From the NCBI RefSeq assembly GCF_010726955.1, contig NZ_AP022603.1:1178001-1242000 (forward strand): a stretch of DNA of 64,000 bases, given 5' to 3'. The translations under genes were made by a program, and so were the position numbers. Below are positions 1 to 10,300 of the stretch, one piece after another (positions within the stretch are counted from its first letter, which is position 1; each line of letters opens with the position of its first letter). The notes below the pieces were generated by a model that worked only from the letters and a program-made list of their open reading frames with translations, did not search any database and was not told the origin of the DNA. The stretch is from Mycolicibacterium fallax (GTDB lineage Bacteria; Actinomycetota; Actinomycetes; Mycobacteriales; Mycobacteriaceae).

Positions 1-145
1 GGATGCGATACACCTGGCGACCGCCCAGATCGCCACCGCGGCGGCCCCGTTGATCGCATTTGTCAGCTACGACCGCCGGCTCGGCGACGCCGCTGCGGCG
101 GCCGGCCTGGTGGTCGCTGCGCCGACAGCGGGCAAACGCCGCTGA
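1..145 (+). CDS. PIN-domain (VapC-type) toxin, C-terminal fragment
   Basis: The first complete codon is at 2 and the frame runs 48 codons to TGA at 143-145; the 5' part lies outside the window. The fragment begins DAIHLATA, the helix of PIN-domain ribonucleases that carries a late acidic active-site residue, and continues with FVSYDRRLGDAA, the usual PIN C-terminal strand and turn. PIN toxins of VapBC pairs cleave RNA and are neutralised by a VapB partner, which would be upstream and cannot be seen here. M. tuberculosis has a MazEF pair, not VapC, near cobN, so this is a different toxin-antitoxin neighbour. Bases 146-256 to cobN hold no gene. Confidence 0.75.
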   Translation, partial: DAIHLATAQIATAAAPLIAFVSYDRRLGDAAAAAGLVVAAPTAGKRR

Positions 146-256
146 TTCGCGTCGCCGGCCGGCCAACCCCACCCGGGCCAGACGGCGACCGCGCTGGGCT
201 CGACGGCGGCGAGGCGGTCCTCGTCCGTGCCGCCATGACGAGCAACTCGGTCAGCG

Positions 257-3200
257 CTAGCCCTCCAGCTCCCCCTCGGTCTCCAGCAGCACCCGGCGCA
301 GTCCGTCGAGGGTGTCCCGCGAGGGTTCTGCCCACATGCCGCGCTCGACGGCCTCCAGCAGTCGTTCGGCCATGCCGTGCAGCGCCCACGGGTTGGCCTC
401 GGCCATGAACTTGCGGTTCACCTCGTCCAGCACGTAGCTCTCGGTCAGCTGCTCGTACATCCAGTCGGCCATCACGTGCGCGGTGGCGTCGTAGCCGAAC
501 AGGTAGTCCACCGTGGCGGCCATCTCGAAGGCGCCCTTGTAGCCGTGCCGGCGCATCGCGCTCATCCAGCGCGGGTTGACCACCCGCGCCCGGAACACCC
601 GGGTGGTCTCCTCGTTCAGGGTGCGGGTGCGCACCGCGTCGGGCCGGGTGTTGTCGCCGATATAGGCGGCCGGATCCTTTCCGGTCAGCGCCCGCACCGT
701 GGCGACCATGCCGCCGTGGTACTGGAAGTAGTCGTCGGAGTCGGCGATGTCGTGCTCGCGGGTGTCGGTGTTCTTGGCCGCCACCGCGATTCGCCGGTAG
801 GCCCGGTTCATGTCGTCGACGGCCGGCGCCCCATCCAGGCCGCGGCCGTAGGCGAAGCCGCCCCAGGCGGTGTACACGCTGGCCAGGTCGGCGTCGTCGC
901 GCCAGTTGCGTGAGTCGATCAGCTGCAGCAGCCCGGCGCCGTAGGAGCCCGGCTTGGAGCCGAACACCCGGGTGGTGGCGCGGCGCAGGTCGCCGTGCTC
1001 GGCGAGATCGGCCTGGGTGTGGGCGCGCACGTGATTGTCCTGGGCCGGCTCGTCCAGCCCGGCGACCAGCGCGACGGCGTCGTCGAGCATGGTCACCACG
1101 TGCGGGAAGGCGTCCCGGAAGAAGCCGGAGATCCGCACCGTGACGTCGATGCGGGGGCGACCGAGTTCGGCAAGCGGGATCGGCTCCAGGTTCACCACCC
1201 GCCGTGAGGCGTCGTCCCAGACCGGCCGAACCCCAAGCAGCGCAAGGACTTCGGCGATGTCGTCGCCGGAGGTGCGCATCGCCGAGGTGCCCCACACCGA
1301 CAGCCCGACCGAGGACGGCCAGTCGCCGTGATCGGCCCGGTAGCGCTGCAGCAGCGAGTCGGCCATCGCCACCCCGGTCTCCCAGGCCAGCTTGGAGGGC
1401 ACCGCCTTGGGGTCCACCGAGTAGAAGTTGCGCCCGGTGGGCAGCACGTTGACCAGCCCGCGCAGCGGGGAGCCCGACGGGCCGGCCGGGATGAAGCCGC
1501 CGGCCAGCGCGTGCAGCACCCGGTCGATCTCACCGCCGGTGCCGGCCAACCGCGGCACCACCTCCTCGGCGGCGAACCGCAGCACGGCGCCGACCTGCGG
1601 ATCGTCGGTCAGCTCGGCGACGGCGCAGGGGTCCCAGCCGCGCTCGGCCAGCCCGGCGACCAGGCCCCGGGCCCGCTCCTCGGCGTCATCGACGGCGCCG
1701 CGGGCGGCGCTGCCGTCCTCGTTCAGCCCGAGCGCCTCGCGCAGCCCCGGCACCGACTGGGTGCCGCCGAACAGTTGCCGCGCCCGCAGGATGGCCAGCA
1801 CCAGATCCACTTCTGCTGCCCCGCTGGGCTTTTCGCCGAGGATGTGCAGGCCGTCGCGGATCTGGACGTCCTTGATCTCGCACAGCCAGCCGTCGACGTG
1901 CAGCAGCATGTCGTCGAAGGAATCCTCGTCGGGGCGGTCGGCCAGGCCCAGGTCGTGATCCATCCGGGCGGCCCGCATCAGCGTCCAGATCTGCTGGCGG
2001 ATGGCCGGCAGCTTGGCCGGGTCCAGCGCCGAGACGTTCGCGTGCTCGTCGAGCAGTTGCTCCAGACGCGCGATGTCGCCGTAGCTTTCGGCGCGGGCCA
2101 TCGGCGGGATCAGATGGTCGACGAGCACGGCGTGCGCCCGGCGCTTGGCCTGGCTGCCCTCGCCCGGATCGTTGACCAGGAACGGGTACACCAGCGGCAG
2201 GCTGCCCAGCGCGATGTCGGAACCGCAGTCGGCGGACATGCCCAGGGTCTTGCCCGGCAGCCACTCCAGGTTGCCGTGCTTGCCCAGGTGTACCACCGCG
2301 TCGGCGCGGAACTGCGGGTCGGCGCCGAACTCGCCGGATTCATCCTCGGCGAGCCTCGTGCTCGCGGAACTACACCGCTCGCCGAACTCGCCGGATTCAT
2401 CCTCGGCGAGCCTCGTGCTCGCGGAACTACACCGCTCGCCGAACTCGCCGTCCAGCCAGCGGTAGGCGGCCAGGTAGTGGTGGCTCGGTGGCAGGTCGGG
2501 ATCGTGGTAGATCGCCACCGGGTTCTCCCCGAAGCCCCGCGGCGGCTGCACCAGCAGCAGCACGTTGCCGGAGCGGATCGCGGCGATGACGATTTCGCCA
2601 TCCGGATCGCGGCTGCGGTCGACGAACATCTCCCCCGGCGGCGGGCCCCAGTGCTCGACGATCCGCGCCGCGGCGCCGGCGGGCAGGGTGGCGAACCAGG
2701 CGGCGTAGTCGGCGGCGCGCACCCGGATCGGGTTGGCGGCGAGCTGCTCCTCGGTGAGCCAGGCCTGATCCTGTCCACCGCGCTCGATCAGCGTGTGCAT
2801 CAGCGCGTCGCCGTCACCGGCCGCCACGATGGCGCCCAATTCGCCGGGCTGGCCGGGTGTTTCGCCGATGTTGTAGCCGGCCTCGGCCATCGCGGCCAGC
2901 AGCCGGATGGCGCTGGCCGGGGTGTCGAGTCCGACCGCGTTGCCGATCCGGGCGTGCTTGGTCGGGTAGGCCGAGAAGACCAGCGCCACCTGCTTGTCGG
3001 CGGGCCGGATGTGCCGCAGCCGGGCGTGCCGCAGGGCCAGCCCGGCGACCCGCGCGCAGCGTTCCGGGTCCGCCACGTAACTGATCAGGCCGTCGTCGTC
3101 GATCTCCTTGAACGAGAACGGGACGGTGATGATCCGGCCGTCGAACTCGGGCACCGCGACCTGGCTGGCCACATCCAGCGGGGACACCCCGTCGTCGTTG

Positions 3201-4003
3201 TCGCTCCACTGTTCGCGGCCGGTGGTCAGGCACAGGCCCTGCAGGATCGGAATGTCCAGGGCGGCCAGGTGTTCGACGTTCCAGCTGTCGTCGTCGCCGC
3301 CGGCCGAGGCGGTCGCCGGCCGGGCGCCGCCGGCCGCCAGCACGGTGACCACCATCGCGTCGGCGCCGGCCAGGGTGTCCAGCAGTTCGGGTTCGGCGGT
3401 GCGCAGCGACGCGCAGTAGACCGGCAGGGCGCGGCCGCCGGCCTCCTCGATGGCCGCGCACAGCGCCTCGACGTAACCGGTGTTGCCGGCCAGCTGCTGG
3501 GCCCGGTAGTAGAGCACCGCGACCACCGGCCCGGTGCCGGTGCTTTCGCGCTGCAGGCTGCCCCAGGTCGGGATGACGGCCGGTCCGGCGAAGCCGTAGC
3601 CGGTCATCAGCACCGTGTCGGTCAGGAACGCGTGCAGGTTGGCCAGGTTGGCCACCCCGCCCTGGGCCAGGTACAGGTGCGTCTCGACGGCGGTGCCGGC
3701 CGGCACGGTGGAGCGGTTCATCAGCTCGGCGTCGGGGGTCTGCTCGCCGCTGACCAGCACGGTCGGCACCCCGGCGGCCAGCACCGCGTCGATGCCGTCC
3801 TCCCAGGCCCGATACCCGCCGAGGATCCGCACCACCACCAGGTCAACCCCGGCGAGCAGCTCGGGCAGGTCCTCGACCAGCAGCCGGGACGGGTTGGCCC
3901 AGCGGTAGCGGGCGCCGCTGGCGCGGGCGGTGAGCAGGTCGGTGTCGGAGGTCGACAGCAGCAGGACGGTCGGGGTCTCGTCGGCGGCGGGAACGGCGGT
4001 CAC
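257..4003 (-). CDS. cobN: Cobaltochelatase large subunit CobN
   Basis: CobN inserts cobalt into hydrogenobyrinic acid a,c-diamide with ATP, together with CobS and CobT-type subunits, in the aerobic B12 pathway. The 1248-residue product has the CobN/magnesium-chelatase H signature, including HLGKHGNLEWLPGK near residue 565 and the C-terminal block with INTRTLNEE-like chemistry (RTRTLNEETTRVFRARVVN). The start is GTG at 4003; no in-frame ATG lies close upstream. M. tuberculosis CobN is about 1194 residues, and the excess here is largely explained by an in-frame tandem insertion at residues about 519-560 (see the repeat at 2324-2449). It is divergent from cobG with only 54 bases between the start codons, so their promoters must overlap. 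Confidence 0.96.
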   Translation of the reverse strand: MTAVPAADETPTVLLLSTSDTDLLTARASGARYRWANPSRLLVEDLPELLAGVDLVVVRILGGYRAWEDGIDAVLAAGVPTVLVSGEQTPDAELMNRSTVPAGTAVETHLYLAQGGVANLANLHAFLTDTVLMTGYGFAGPAVIPTWGSLQRESTGTGPVVAVLYYRAQQLAGNTGYVEALCAAIEEAGGRALPVYCASLRTAEPELLDTLAGADAMVVTVLAAGGARPATASAGGDDDSWNVEHLAALDIPILQGLCLTTGREQWSDNDDGVSPLDVASQVAVPEFDGRIITVPFSFKEIDDDGLISYVADPERCARVAGLALRHARLRHIRPADKQVALVFSAYPTKHARIGNAVGLDTPASAIRLLAAMAEAGYNIGETPGQPGELGAIVAAGDGDALMHTLIERGGQDQAWLTEEQLAANPIRVRAADYAAWFATLPAGAAARIVEHWGPPPGEMFVDRSRDPDGEIVIAAIRSGNVLLLVQPPRGFGENPVAIYHDPDLPPSHHYLAAYRWLDGEFGERCSSASTRLAEDESGEFGERCSSASTRLAEDESGEFGADPQFRADAVVHLGKHGNLEWLPGKTLGMSADCGSDIALGSLPLVYPFLVNDPGEGSQAKRRAHAVLVDHLIPPMARAESYGDIARLEQLLDEHANVSALDPAKLPAIRQQIWTLMRAARMDHDLGLADRPDEDSFDDMLLHVDGWLCEIKDVQIRDGLHILGEKPSGAAEVDLVLAILRARQLFGGTQSVPGLREALGLNEDGSAARGAVDDAEERARGLVAGLAERGWDPCAVAELTDDPQVGAVLRFAAEEVVPRLAGTGGEIDRVLHALAGGFIPAGPSGSPLRGLVNVLPTGRNFYSVDPKAVPSKLAWETGVAMADSLLQRYRADHGDWPSSVGLSVWGTSAMRTSGDDIAEVLALLGVRPVWDDASRRVVNLEPIPLAELGRPRIDVTVRISGFFRDAFPHVVTMLDDAVALVAGLDEPAQDNHVRAHTQADLAEHGDLRRATTRVFGSKPGSYGAGLLQLIDSRNWRDDADLASVYTAWGGFAYGRGLDGAPAVDDMNRAYRRIAVAAKNTDTREHDIADSDDYFQYHGGMVATVRALTGKDPAAYIGDNTRPDAVRTRTLNEETTRVFRARVVNPRWMSAMRRHGYKGAFEMAATVDYLFGYDATAHVMADWMYEQLTESYVLDEVNRKFMAEANPWALHGMAERLLEAVERGMWAEPSRDTLDGLRRVLLETEGELEG
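2324..2449. repeat. 57-bp tandem repeat inserted in frame inside cobN
   Basis: Two identical 57-bp units (2324-2380 and 2381-2437) are followed by the first 12 bases of a third (2438-2449). The unit is a multiple of three and reads GEFGERCSSASTRLAEDES in CobN, so the frame stays open. Each unit contains a small hairpin, GCGAGC-ctcgt-GCTCGC (2349-2365 and 2406-2422). Flanking CobN sequence (WLDGEFG before, ADAVVHLGKHGN after) is what one expects to be directly joined in the family, so this looks like an insertion of a palindromic repeat element that then duplicated. Confidence 0.85.
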
Positions 4004-4045
4004 CGCTCATTCGTACCGTATTGCCGCGCCCCGGTCCGCGCCACG

Positions 4046-4060
4046 TACCGTGGACCGGTG
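4046..4060 (+). promoter_or_regulatory. Probable leaderless -10 box of cobG
   Basis: TACCGT at 4046-4051 fits the mycobacterial -10 pattern TANNNT and sits 6 bases before the GTG start at 4058, the spacing expected when transcription begins at the start codon itself. No Shine-Dalgarno sequence precedes the start. This is inferred from sequence only. Confidence 0.5.
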
Positions 4061-5299
4061 GCCCGCACCCGCGCCGACGACGCCTGCCCCGGCGCGCTGC
4101 AGCTGCATCAGGCGGCTGACGGCGCGCTGGCCCGCGTCCGGCTGCCCGGGGGCATGCTCGGCGCCGCCGAACTGCACGCGCTCGCCGTCATCGCCGTCGA
4201 ATTCGGCTCCGGGACCCTGGAGTTGACCACCCGCTCCAGCCTGCAGGTCCGGGGCATCGCCCCCGGCGACGAGGCGGCCGTCGCCGCGGCCGTGGCGGCC
4301 GCCGGACTGCTGCCCGCCCCGGCCCACGAACGGGTCCGCAACATCATCGCCTCCCCGCTGACCGGCCGCAGCGGCGGCGACCGCGACGTCCGGGACTGGG
4401 TGCGGGATCTGGATGCCGCGATCGGGGCCGATCCCGACCTGGCCGCGCTGCCGGGGCGGTTCCTGTTCGCGCTGGACGACGGCCGCGGCGACGTTGCCGG
4501 GCTGGGCGCCGACGTCGGGGCCCGGGCGTGCACCGACGGTTCGGCGGCGCTGCTGCTCGGGGGCGCCGACACCGGGCTGCGGCTGGCGCCGGAGACCGTG
4601 GTGGACACCCTGATCGCGGTGGCCCGCCGATTCCTGGCGGTCCGCGCGACGGCCTGGCGGGTGACCGAGCTACCCGATGCCGCGGCGCTGCTCGACGGGC
4701 TGACGCCGGCCGACGGGGCGGCGATACGCACCGATCGCGGCGCTCGGGTGCCGGTGGCCGGTGGCCCGCCGGTGGGCTGGATCGACCAGGACCGGCCGGC
4801 CGGGCTGGTGAGCCTGGGGGCCGCGGTGCCGCTGGGGGTGCTGCCGGCGCGGACCGCGGAGTTTCTGGCCGCGATCGAGGCTCCGCTGGTGGTGACGCCG
4901 TGGCGATCGGTGCTGGTCTGCGATCTGACCGAGGCGATCGCCGACACCGCGTTGCGGGTATTGGCCCCAATGGGGCTGGTGTTCGACGCCGGGTCGCGAT
5001 GGTTGTCGGTCAGCGCCTGCACCGGCAGTCCGGGCTGCGCGAAGTCGCGGGCCGATGTGCGCGCGGACGCCGCGGCGGTGGTGGCCGGCGGGCCGATCCA
5101 CCTCGACGGCGGGGTGGTCGAGGGACCCGCGGTGAACGAGGTCCGGCGGCTGCATCTGGTCGGCTGCGAACGAGCCTGCGGCAACCCGCATGACGGCCGG
5201 CTGCTGATCGCCACCGGCTCGGGCTACCGGCCCGAACCTGACCCCGCGGCGGCGCTGGACGGCTCAGCGGCCGCCGGACCGGCTCAGCAGGCGCCGTAG
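4058..5299 (+). CDS. cobG: Precorrin-3B synthase CobG
   Basis: CobG is the oxygen-dependent enzyme that hydroxylates precorrin-3A to precorrin-3B in aerobic B12 synthesis. The 413-residue protein has the two-repeat nitrite/sulfite reductase-like architecture (LRVRGI-like half near residue 65) and the cysteine motifs CTGSPGCAKS and GCERACGNP near the C-terminus that bind a 4Fe-4S cluster next to the tetrapyrrole. The GTG start at 4058 is chosen because it begins the conserved N-terminus (VARTRADDACPGAL) and has a leaderless promoter signal. In M. tuberculosis cobG is followed directly by cobH and cobI; here 18 kb of unrelated genes separate them. Confidence 0.93.
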   Translation: MARTRADDACPGALQLHQAADGALARVRLPGGMLGAAELHALAVIAVEFGSGTLELTTRSSLQVRGIAPGDEAAVAAAVAAAGLLPAPAHERVRNIIASPLTGRSGGDRDVRDWVRDLDAAIGADPDLAALPGRFLFALDDGRGDVAGLGADVGARACTDGSAALLLGGADTGLRLAPETVVDTLIAVARRFLAVRATAWRVTELPDAAALLDGLTPADGAAIRTDRGARVPVAGGPPVGWIDQDRPAGLVSLGAAVPLGVLPARTAEFLAAIEAPLVVTPWRSVLVCDLTEAIADTALRVLAPMGLVFDAGSRWLSVSACTGSPGCAKSRADVRADAAAVVAGGPIHLDGGVVEGPAVNEVRRLHLVGCERACGNPHDGRLLIATGSGYRPEPDPAAALDGSAAAGPAQQAP

Positions 5300-5463
5300 C
5301 GCAGCAGGTCGGCCGCGGTCACCAGGCGTTCGTGCTTGGCGGGGAACTCCCGGGACTTCACCGGGTGCCGAAAGTAAGACCAGGCGATCCGCCCCACCCG
5401 GGACCGGGTCAATGCGTAGTCGTGCATTCGGTTGACGTGCCTTGACTTGACGCCCACGGCCAT
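5284..5463 (-). CDS. Small basic hypothetical protein
   Basis: A 59-residue ORF starts at ATG 5463 (or GTG 5466) with GCAGGAG just upstream as a ribosome-binding site. The product is rich in Arg, Lys and His, has aromatic residues (RIAWSYFRHPVKSREFP) and no membrane segment. Its 3' end overlaps the last 16 bases of cobG on the opposite strand. I do not recognise a family. The well-placed RBS and protein-like composition argue for a real gene, but a random open frame cannot be excluded. Confidence 0.5.
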   Translation of the reverse strand: MAVGVKSRHVNRMHDYALTRSRVGRIAWSYFRHPVKSREFPAKHERLVTAADLLRYGAC

Positions 5464-5848
5464 CACTCCTGCAGTCGGAACTGGTTACTGACTCACTATT
5501 TGCTGACTCGAAGTCTCAGGCTACCCAAGAACCCCGACGAGTCAATTAGAGCCCTGAACCCCGGCAAAGCGGTCCAGACACGCCGAGTAAACATTCAATG
5601 TTACGAATGTGGCTGGTGTGACTTAATCTTAAGAACAAGGCGCAGCCCTGACCTGTGATAGATGCTGGCAGAAAGCTGTTTCCATAACTTTCTCAGGGTT
5701 CCGTTATCATTTCGTTGCCCATGATGCAGCAAATGCGACTGCTAACTGGAGCAAGCACTGCGGAGTGTCCGAGCTCACACTTTCGGGTGGGTCGAGTCCG
5801 AGGTAATAGTTGCGGGGCGCAAAACGGACCGAAAACGGACAATGCAAA
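5464..5848. other. Gene-poor, relatively AT-rich gap between cobG/small ORF and gltD
   Basis: This 385-base stretch is clearly richer in A and T than its surroundings (for example around 5600-5730) and contains no convincing coding frame. It holds the upstream region of the small ORF at 5284-5463. Short CGGAC-containing repeats lie at about 5820-5850 just before the gltD terminator. It marks the left junction of the gltBD-ESX block with the cob cluster. I see no tRNA, transposase fragment or terminal repeat. Confidence 0.5.
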
Positions 5849-5880
5849 CGGACCCGCGCGGATCACTCCGCGCGGGTCCG
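5849..5880 (-). terminator. Intrinsic terminator of the gltB-gltD operon
   Basis: A perfect 14-bp stem (5849-5862 pairing with 5867-5880) with a 4-base loop lies 12 bases beyond the gltD stop codon. Reading on the minus strand it is followed by TTTGCATT and further T-rich sequence. Confidence 0.85.
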
Positions 5881-5892
5881 GAAAACAGCAGG

Positions 5893-7359
5893 TCAGCGCT
5901 GTGGGGCGGCCGTCGGCGCGATCGGCGCCGGCAGCGCGGTCTCCCCCATCAGGTAGCGGTCGACGCCCGCGGCGGCGGCGCGGCCCTCGGCGATCGCCCA
6001 CACGATCAGCGACTGCCCGCGGCCCATGTCACCGGCCACGAACACCCCGGGCACCGAGGTCTGGAAGTCGTCGTCGCGGGACACGTTTCCGCGCTCGGTC
6101 AGCTCGACACCCAACTCGGTCAGCAGGCCCTCGCGTTCCGGGCCGACGAAGCCCATCGCCAGCAGCACCAGGTCGGCGTCCAGCTCGAAGTCCGAGCCCT
6201 CCACCTTCTCGAACCGCCCGCCGACCATCGCGACCTCGTGGGCGCGCAGCCCGGTCACCCGCCCGTTGTCGCCGACGAACTGCTCGGTGTTGACCGAGAA
6301 CACCCGCTCGCCGCCCTCCTCGTGCGCCGAGGACACCCGGAACATCAGCGGGTAGGTCGGCCACGGTGTGGACTCCGCGCGGGTCTCCGGCGGCCGGGGC
6401 ATGATCTCGAACTGGTGCACGCTGGCCGCGCCCTGGCGGTGCGAGGTCCCCAGGCAGTCCGCGCCGGTGTCACCGCCGCCGATGATGATGACTTTCTTGC
6501 CCTTGGCGGTGATCGGCGGCTGTCCGTCGGCGTCGGTCACCGGATCGCCGAGCTGGACCTTGTTGGCCCACGGCAGGAACTCCATCGCCTGGTGGATGCC
6601 GTCGAGCTCACGGCCCGGGATCGGCAGATCCCGCCAGGCCGTCGCCCCGCCGGCCAGCACGACGGCGTCGAAGTCCTCCCGCAGTTGCTCGACGGTCAGA
6701 TCCACCCCGACGTTCACCCCGGCCCGGAACTCGGTGCCCTCGGCCGTCATCTGCTCCAGCCGGCGGTCGATGAAGCGCTTCTCCATCTTGAACTCGGGGA
6801 TGCCGTAGCGCAGCAGCCCGCCGATCCGGTCGGCGCGCTCGAACACCGTCACGGCGTGCCCGGCCCGGGTCAGCTGCTGGGCCGCGGCCAGACCGGCCGG
6901 ACCGGATCCCACCACGGCCACCTTTTTACCGGTGTGCACCTGCGGCGGCAGCGGCGTGACCCAGCCCTCGTCGAAGGCGTTCTCGACCAGCTCGACCTCG
7001 ACCTGCTTGATGGTCACCGCGTCCTGGTTGATGCCCAGCACGCAGGACGCCTCGCATGGCGCCGGACACAGCCGCCCGGTGAACTCCGGGAAGTTGTTGG
7101 TGGCATGCAGGCGCTCGATGCCGTCGCGCCAGCGACCGCGGAAGACCAGGTCGTTCCACTCCGGGATCAGGTTGCCCAGCGGGCAACCGTTGTGGCAGAA
7201 CGGGATCCCGCAGTCCATGCAGCGCGACGCCTGCACCTGCAGGGTCTCGTGGCTGAACTCCTGGTAGACCTCTTTCCAGTCCTGCAGCCGCAGATCGACC
7301 GGCCGCCGCGCGGGGGTCTCGCGGTGGGTGTGCTTCATGAAGCCGCTTGGATCACCCAC
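5893..7359 (-). CDS. gltD: Glutamate synthase (NADPH) small subunit GltD
   Basis: GltD passes electrons from NADPH through FAD and 4Fe-4S clusters to the large subunit GltB, which makes glutamate from 2-oxoglutarate and glutamine. The 488-residue protein shows the N-terminal cysteine motifs [14 protein letters not shown] and CPAPCEASC, an FAD-binding [10 protein letters not shown] motif near residue 155 and an NADPH-binding GGGDTGADC motif near residue 295. The GTG start at 7359 overlaps the gltB stop by 8 bases, which implies translational coupling. A strong terminator follows at 5849-5880. In M. tuberculosis gltD and gltB are Rv3858c and Rv3859c, far from the cob genes. Confidence 0.96.
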   Translation of the reverse strand: MGDPSGFMKHTHRETPARRPVDLRLQDWKEVYQEFSHETLQVQASRCMDCGIPFCHNGCPLGNLIPEWNDLVFRGRWRDGIERLHATNNFPEFTGRLCPAPCEASCVLGINQDAVTIKQVEVELVENAFDEGWVTPLPPQVHTGKKVAVVGSGPAGLAAAQQLTRAGHAVTVFERADRIGGLLRYGIPEFKMEKRFIDRRLEQMTAEGTEFRAGVNVGVDLTVEQLREDFDAVVLAGGATAWRDLPIPGRELDGIHQAMEFLPWANKVQLGDPVTDADGQPPITAKGKKVIIIGGGDTGADCLGTSHRQGAASVHQFEIMPRPPETRAESTPWPTYPLMFRVSSAHEEGGERVFSVNTEQFVGDNGRVTGLRAHEVAMVGGRFEKVEGSDFELDADLVLLAMGFVGPEREGLLTELGVELTERGNVSRDDDFQTSVPGVFVAGDMGRGQSLIVWAIAEGRAAAAGVDRYLMGETALPAPIAPTAAPQR

Positions 7360-10300
7360 GAGCGGCCGCCATGATCACGTCGTTGAGCTCGGTGTCGGTC
7401 AGCCCCGAGGCCTGCGCCTCGGCGATCGCCGTCATCACCCGTTTGTAGTCGCGTGGCATCACCTTGACGAACTTCCTCTGCTCGGTGTCCCAGTCGGCCA
7501 GCACCCGCTGCCCGACCGCGGAATCGGTGGCCTCCACATGCGTGGAGATGATCTGCTGCAGCCAGTCGGCGTCCTCGACGTCGATGTTCTCCAGCTCGAC
7601 CATCTCGGCGTTGAGGTTGGTCGCCAGCGTGCTGTCGGCGTCGTAGACGAACGCCACCCCGCCGGACATCCCGGCGGCGAAGTTGCGCCCGGTGTGGCCC
7701 AGCACGACCACCCGGCCCCCGGTCATGTATTCGCAGCCGTGGTCGCCGACGCCCTCGACCACCGCGGTGGCCCCGGAGTTCCGCACCGCGAACCGCTCGC
7801 CCACCACGCCGCGGATGAACGCCTGGCCGCTGGTGGCGCCGAACAGAATCACGTTGCCGCCGATGATGTTGTCCTCGGCGACGTAGCCCGCCGGCCCATG
7901 CAGCGACGGCCGCAGCACGATCCGGCCGCCGGAGAGCCCCTTGCCGACGTAGTCGTTGGCATCGCCATGCACCCGCAGGGTGATGCCGCGCGGCACGAAT
8001 GCCCCGAAGCTGTTGCCCGCCGACCCGGTGAAGGTGATGTCGATGGTGCCCTCGGGCAGCCCCTGCTCGCCGTAGGCCTTGGTGACCTCGTGGCCGAGCA
8101 TGGTGCCCACGGTGCGGTTCACGTTGGTGATCGCGGTCTCGAAGGCCACCGGGGTGCCGTCGTCCAGCGCGTCGCGGCAGGCGGTGATCAGCTGCTGATC
8201 CAGCGCCTTGTCCAGGGCGTGGTCCTGCTTGGAGGTGCAGTACAGGTCCTGGTTCATGAACGCCGACTCGGGTTCGTAGAGCACCGCCGACAGGTCCAGC
8301 TTGTAGGCCTTCCAGTGCTCCTGGGCGCGCACCGTGTCCAGCGCGCCGACCTGACCGATGGCCTCGTTGAGGGTGCGGAATCCCAGCTGCGCCAACAGTT
8401 CCCGGACCTCCTCGGCCAGGAACAGGAAGAAGTTCTCGACGAACTCCGGCTTGCCGGTGAACCGCTGCCGCAGCACCGGGTTCTGGGTGGCGACCCCGAC
8501 CGGGCAGGTGTCCAGGTGACAGACCCGCATCATGATGCAGCCGGAGACCACCAGCGGTGCGGTGGCAAAGCCGTACTCCTCGGCGCCGAGCAGCGCGGCG
8601 ATCATCACGTCGCGGCCGGTCTTGAGCTGGCCGTCGACCTGCACCACGATCCGGTCGCGCAACCCGTTGAGCAGCAGCGTCTGCTGCGTCTCGGCCAGGC
8701 CCAGCTCCCACGGCGCACCCGCATGCTTCTGCGAGGTCAGCGGGGTGGCGCCGGTGCCGCCGTCGTGCCCGGAGATCAGCACCACGTCGGCGTGCGCCTT
8801 GGAGACGCCGGCGGCGACGGTGCCGACACCGTTCTCGCTGACCAGCTTCACGTGCACCCGGGCGGTCGGGTTGGCGTTCTTCAGGTCGTGGATCAGCTGC
8901 GCGAGATCCTCGATCGAGTAGATGTCGTGGTGCGGCGGCGGGGAGATCAGCCCGACGCCCGGGGTGGAGTGCCGGACCTCGGCGACCCACGGGTACACCT
9001 TGTGCCCGGGAAGCTGTCCGCCCTCACCGGGTTTGGCGCCCTGGGCCATCTTGATCTGGATGTCGGAGCAGTTGGTCAGGTAGTTGCTGGTCACACCGAA
9101 GCGCGCCGAGGCCACCTGCTTGATCGCGCTGCGCCGCCAGTCCCCGTTGGCCTCCCGCTCGAAACGCTCGACGGCTTCGCCGCCCTCACCCGAGTTCGAC
9201 CGTCCGCCAAGGCGATTCATCGCGATGGCGAGGGTCTCGTGGGCCTCGGCGGAGATCGAGCCGTAGCTCATCGCGCCGGTGGAGAACCGCTTGACGATCT
9301 CGGCGGCCGACTCGACCTCCTCGATCGGCACCGGCGGGCGCAGACCCTCCTTGAAGGTCAGCAGGCCGCGCAGCGAATGCATCTTCTCGCTCTGGTCGTT
9401 GACCAGCGCGGTGTACTCCTTGAACACCTGGTACTGCCCGGTGCGGGTGGAGTGCTGCAGCTTGAACACGGTGTCCGGGTTGAACAGGTGGTACTCGCCC
9501 TCGCGACGCCACTGGTATTCGCCGCCGACCTCGAGCTCGCGGTGCGCGCGCTCATCGGGCCGGTCCAGGAAGGCCAGGGTGTGCCGCACCGCCACGTCGG
9601 CGGCGATCTCGTCGAGCCCGATGCCGCCGGTGGCGCAGTCCAGCCCGGTGAAGTACTCGTCGAGCACCCGACGGCTGATGCCGATGGCCTGGAACAGCTG
9701 CGCGCCGGTGTAGGACGCCACGGTGGAGATGCCCATCTTCGACATCACCTTGAGCACGCCCTTGCCGGCCGCCTTGACGTAGTTGTCCTTGGCCTTGTCG
9801 CTGCTCAGGGCCTCGATGATGCCGCGGTCGATCATGTCCTCGATCGACTCGAACGCCATGTACGGGTTGATCGCGGCGGCGCCGAAGGCGATCAGGGTGG
9901 CCATGTGGTGGACCTCGCGGGCGTCACCGGCCTCCACCACCAGACCGACCTGGGTCCGGCTGCCCTCGCGGACCAGGTGGTGGTGCACCGCGGCGGTCGC
10001 CAGCAGCGACGGGATCGGGGCCAGCCACTCGTTGGACTCGCGGTCGCTGAGCACGATCAGCCGGGCACCGTTGCGGATCGCCTGGGACACCCGCTTGCGG
10101 ACGTCTTCGAGCGCCTTGCGCAGGCCCGACCCGCCGTCGGCCACCGGGTACAGGCACTGGATCACCGCGGCGCGCAGGCCGTGCCTGCGGCCGCGGATCT
10201 CGTGGGCCGGGTCGACGTTGACCAGCTTGGCCAGATCGGCGTTGCGCAGGATCGGCTGCGGCAGCACGATCTGCCGGCAGGAGTTCTCGTCGGGGTTGAG

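Noticed and set aside
1328..4057. N-terminal 910-codon extension of the cobG frame
   Set aside because: The extension lies antisense to cobN and is low-complexity; the conserved CobG start is at 4058.
4004..4057. Cobalamin riboswitch ahead of cobN or cobG
   Set aside because: Only 54 bases separate the divergent starts, too short for a B12 box structure, and no conserved B12-box sequence was seen here or before cobH or cobL.
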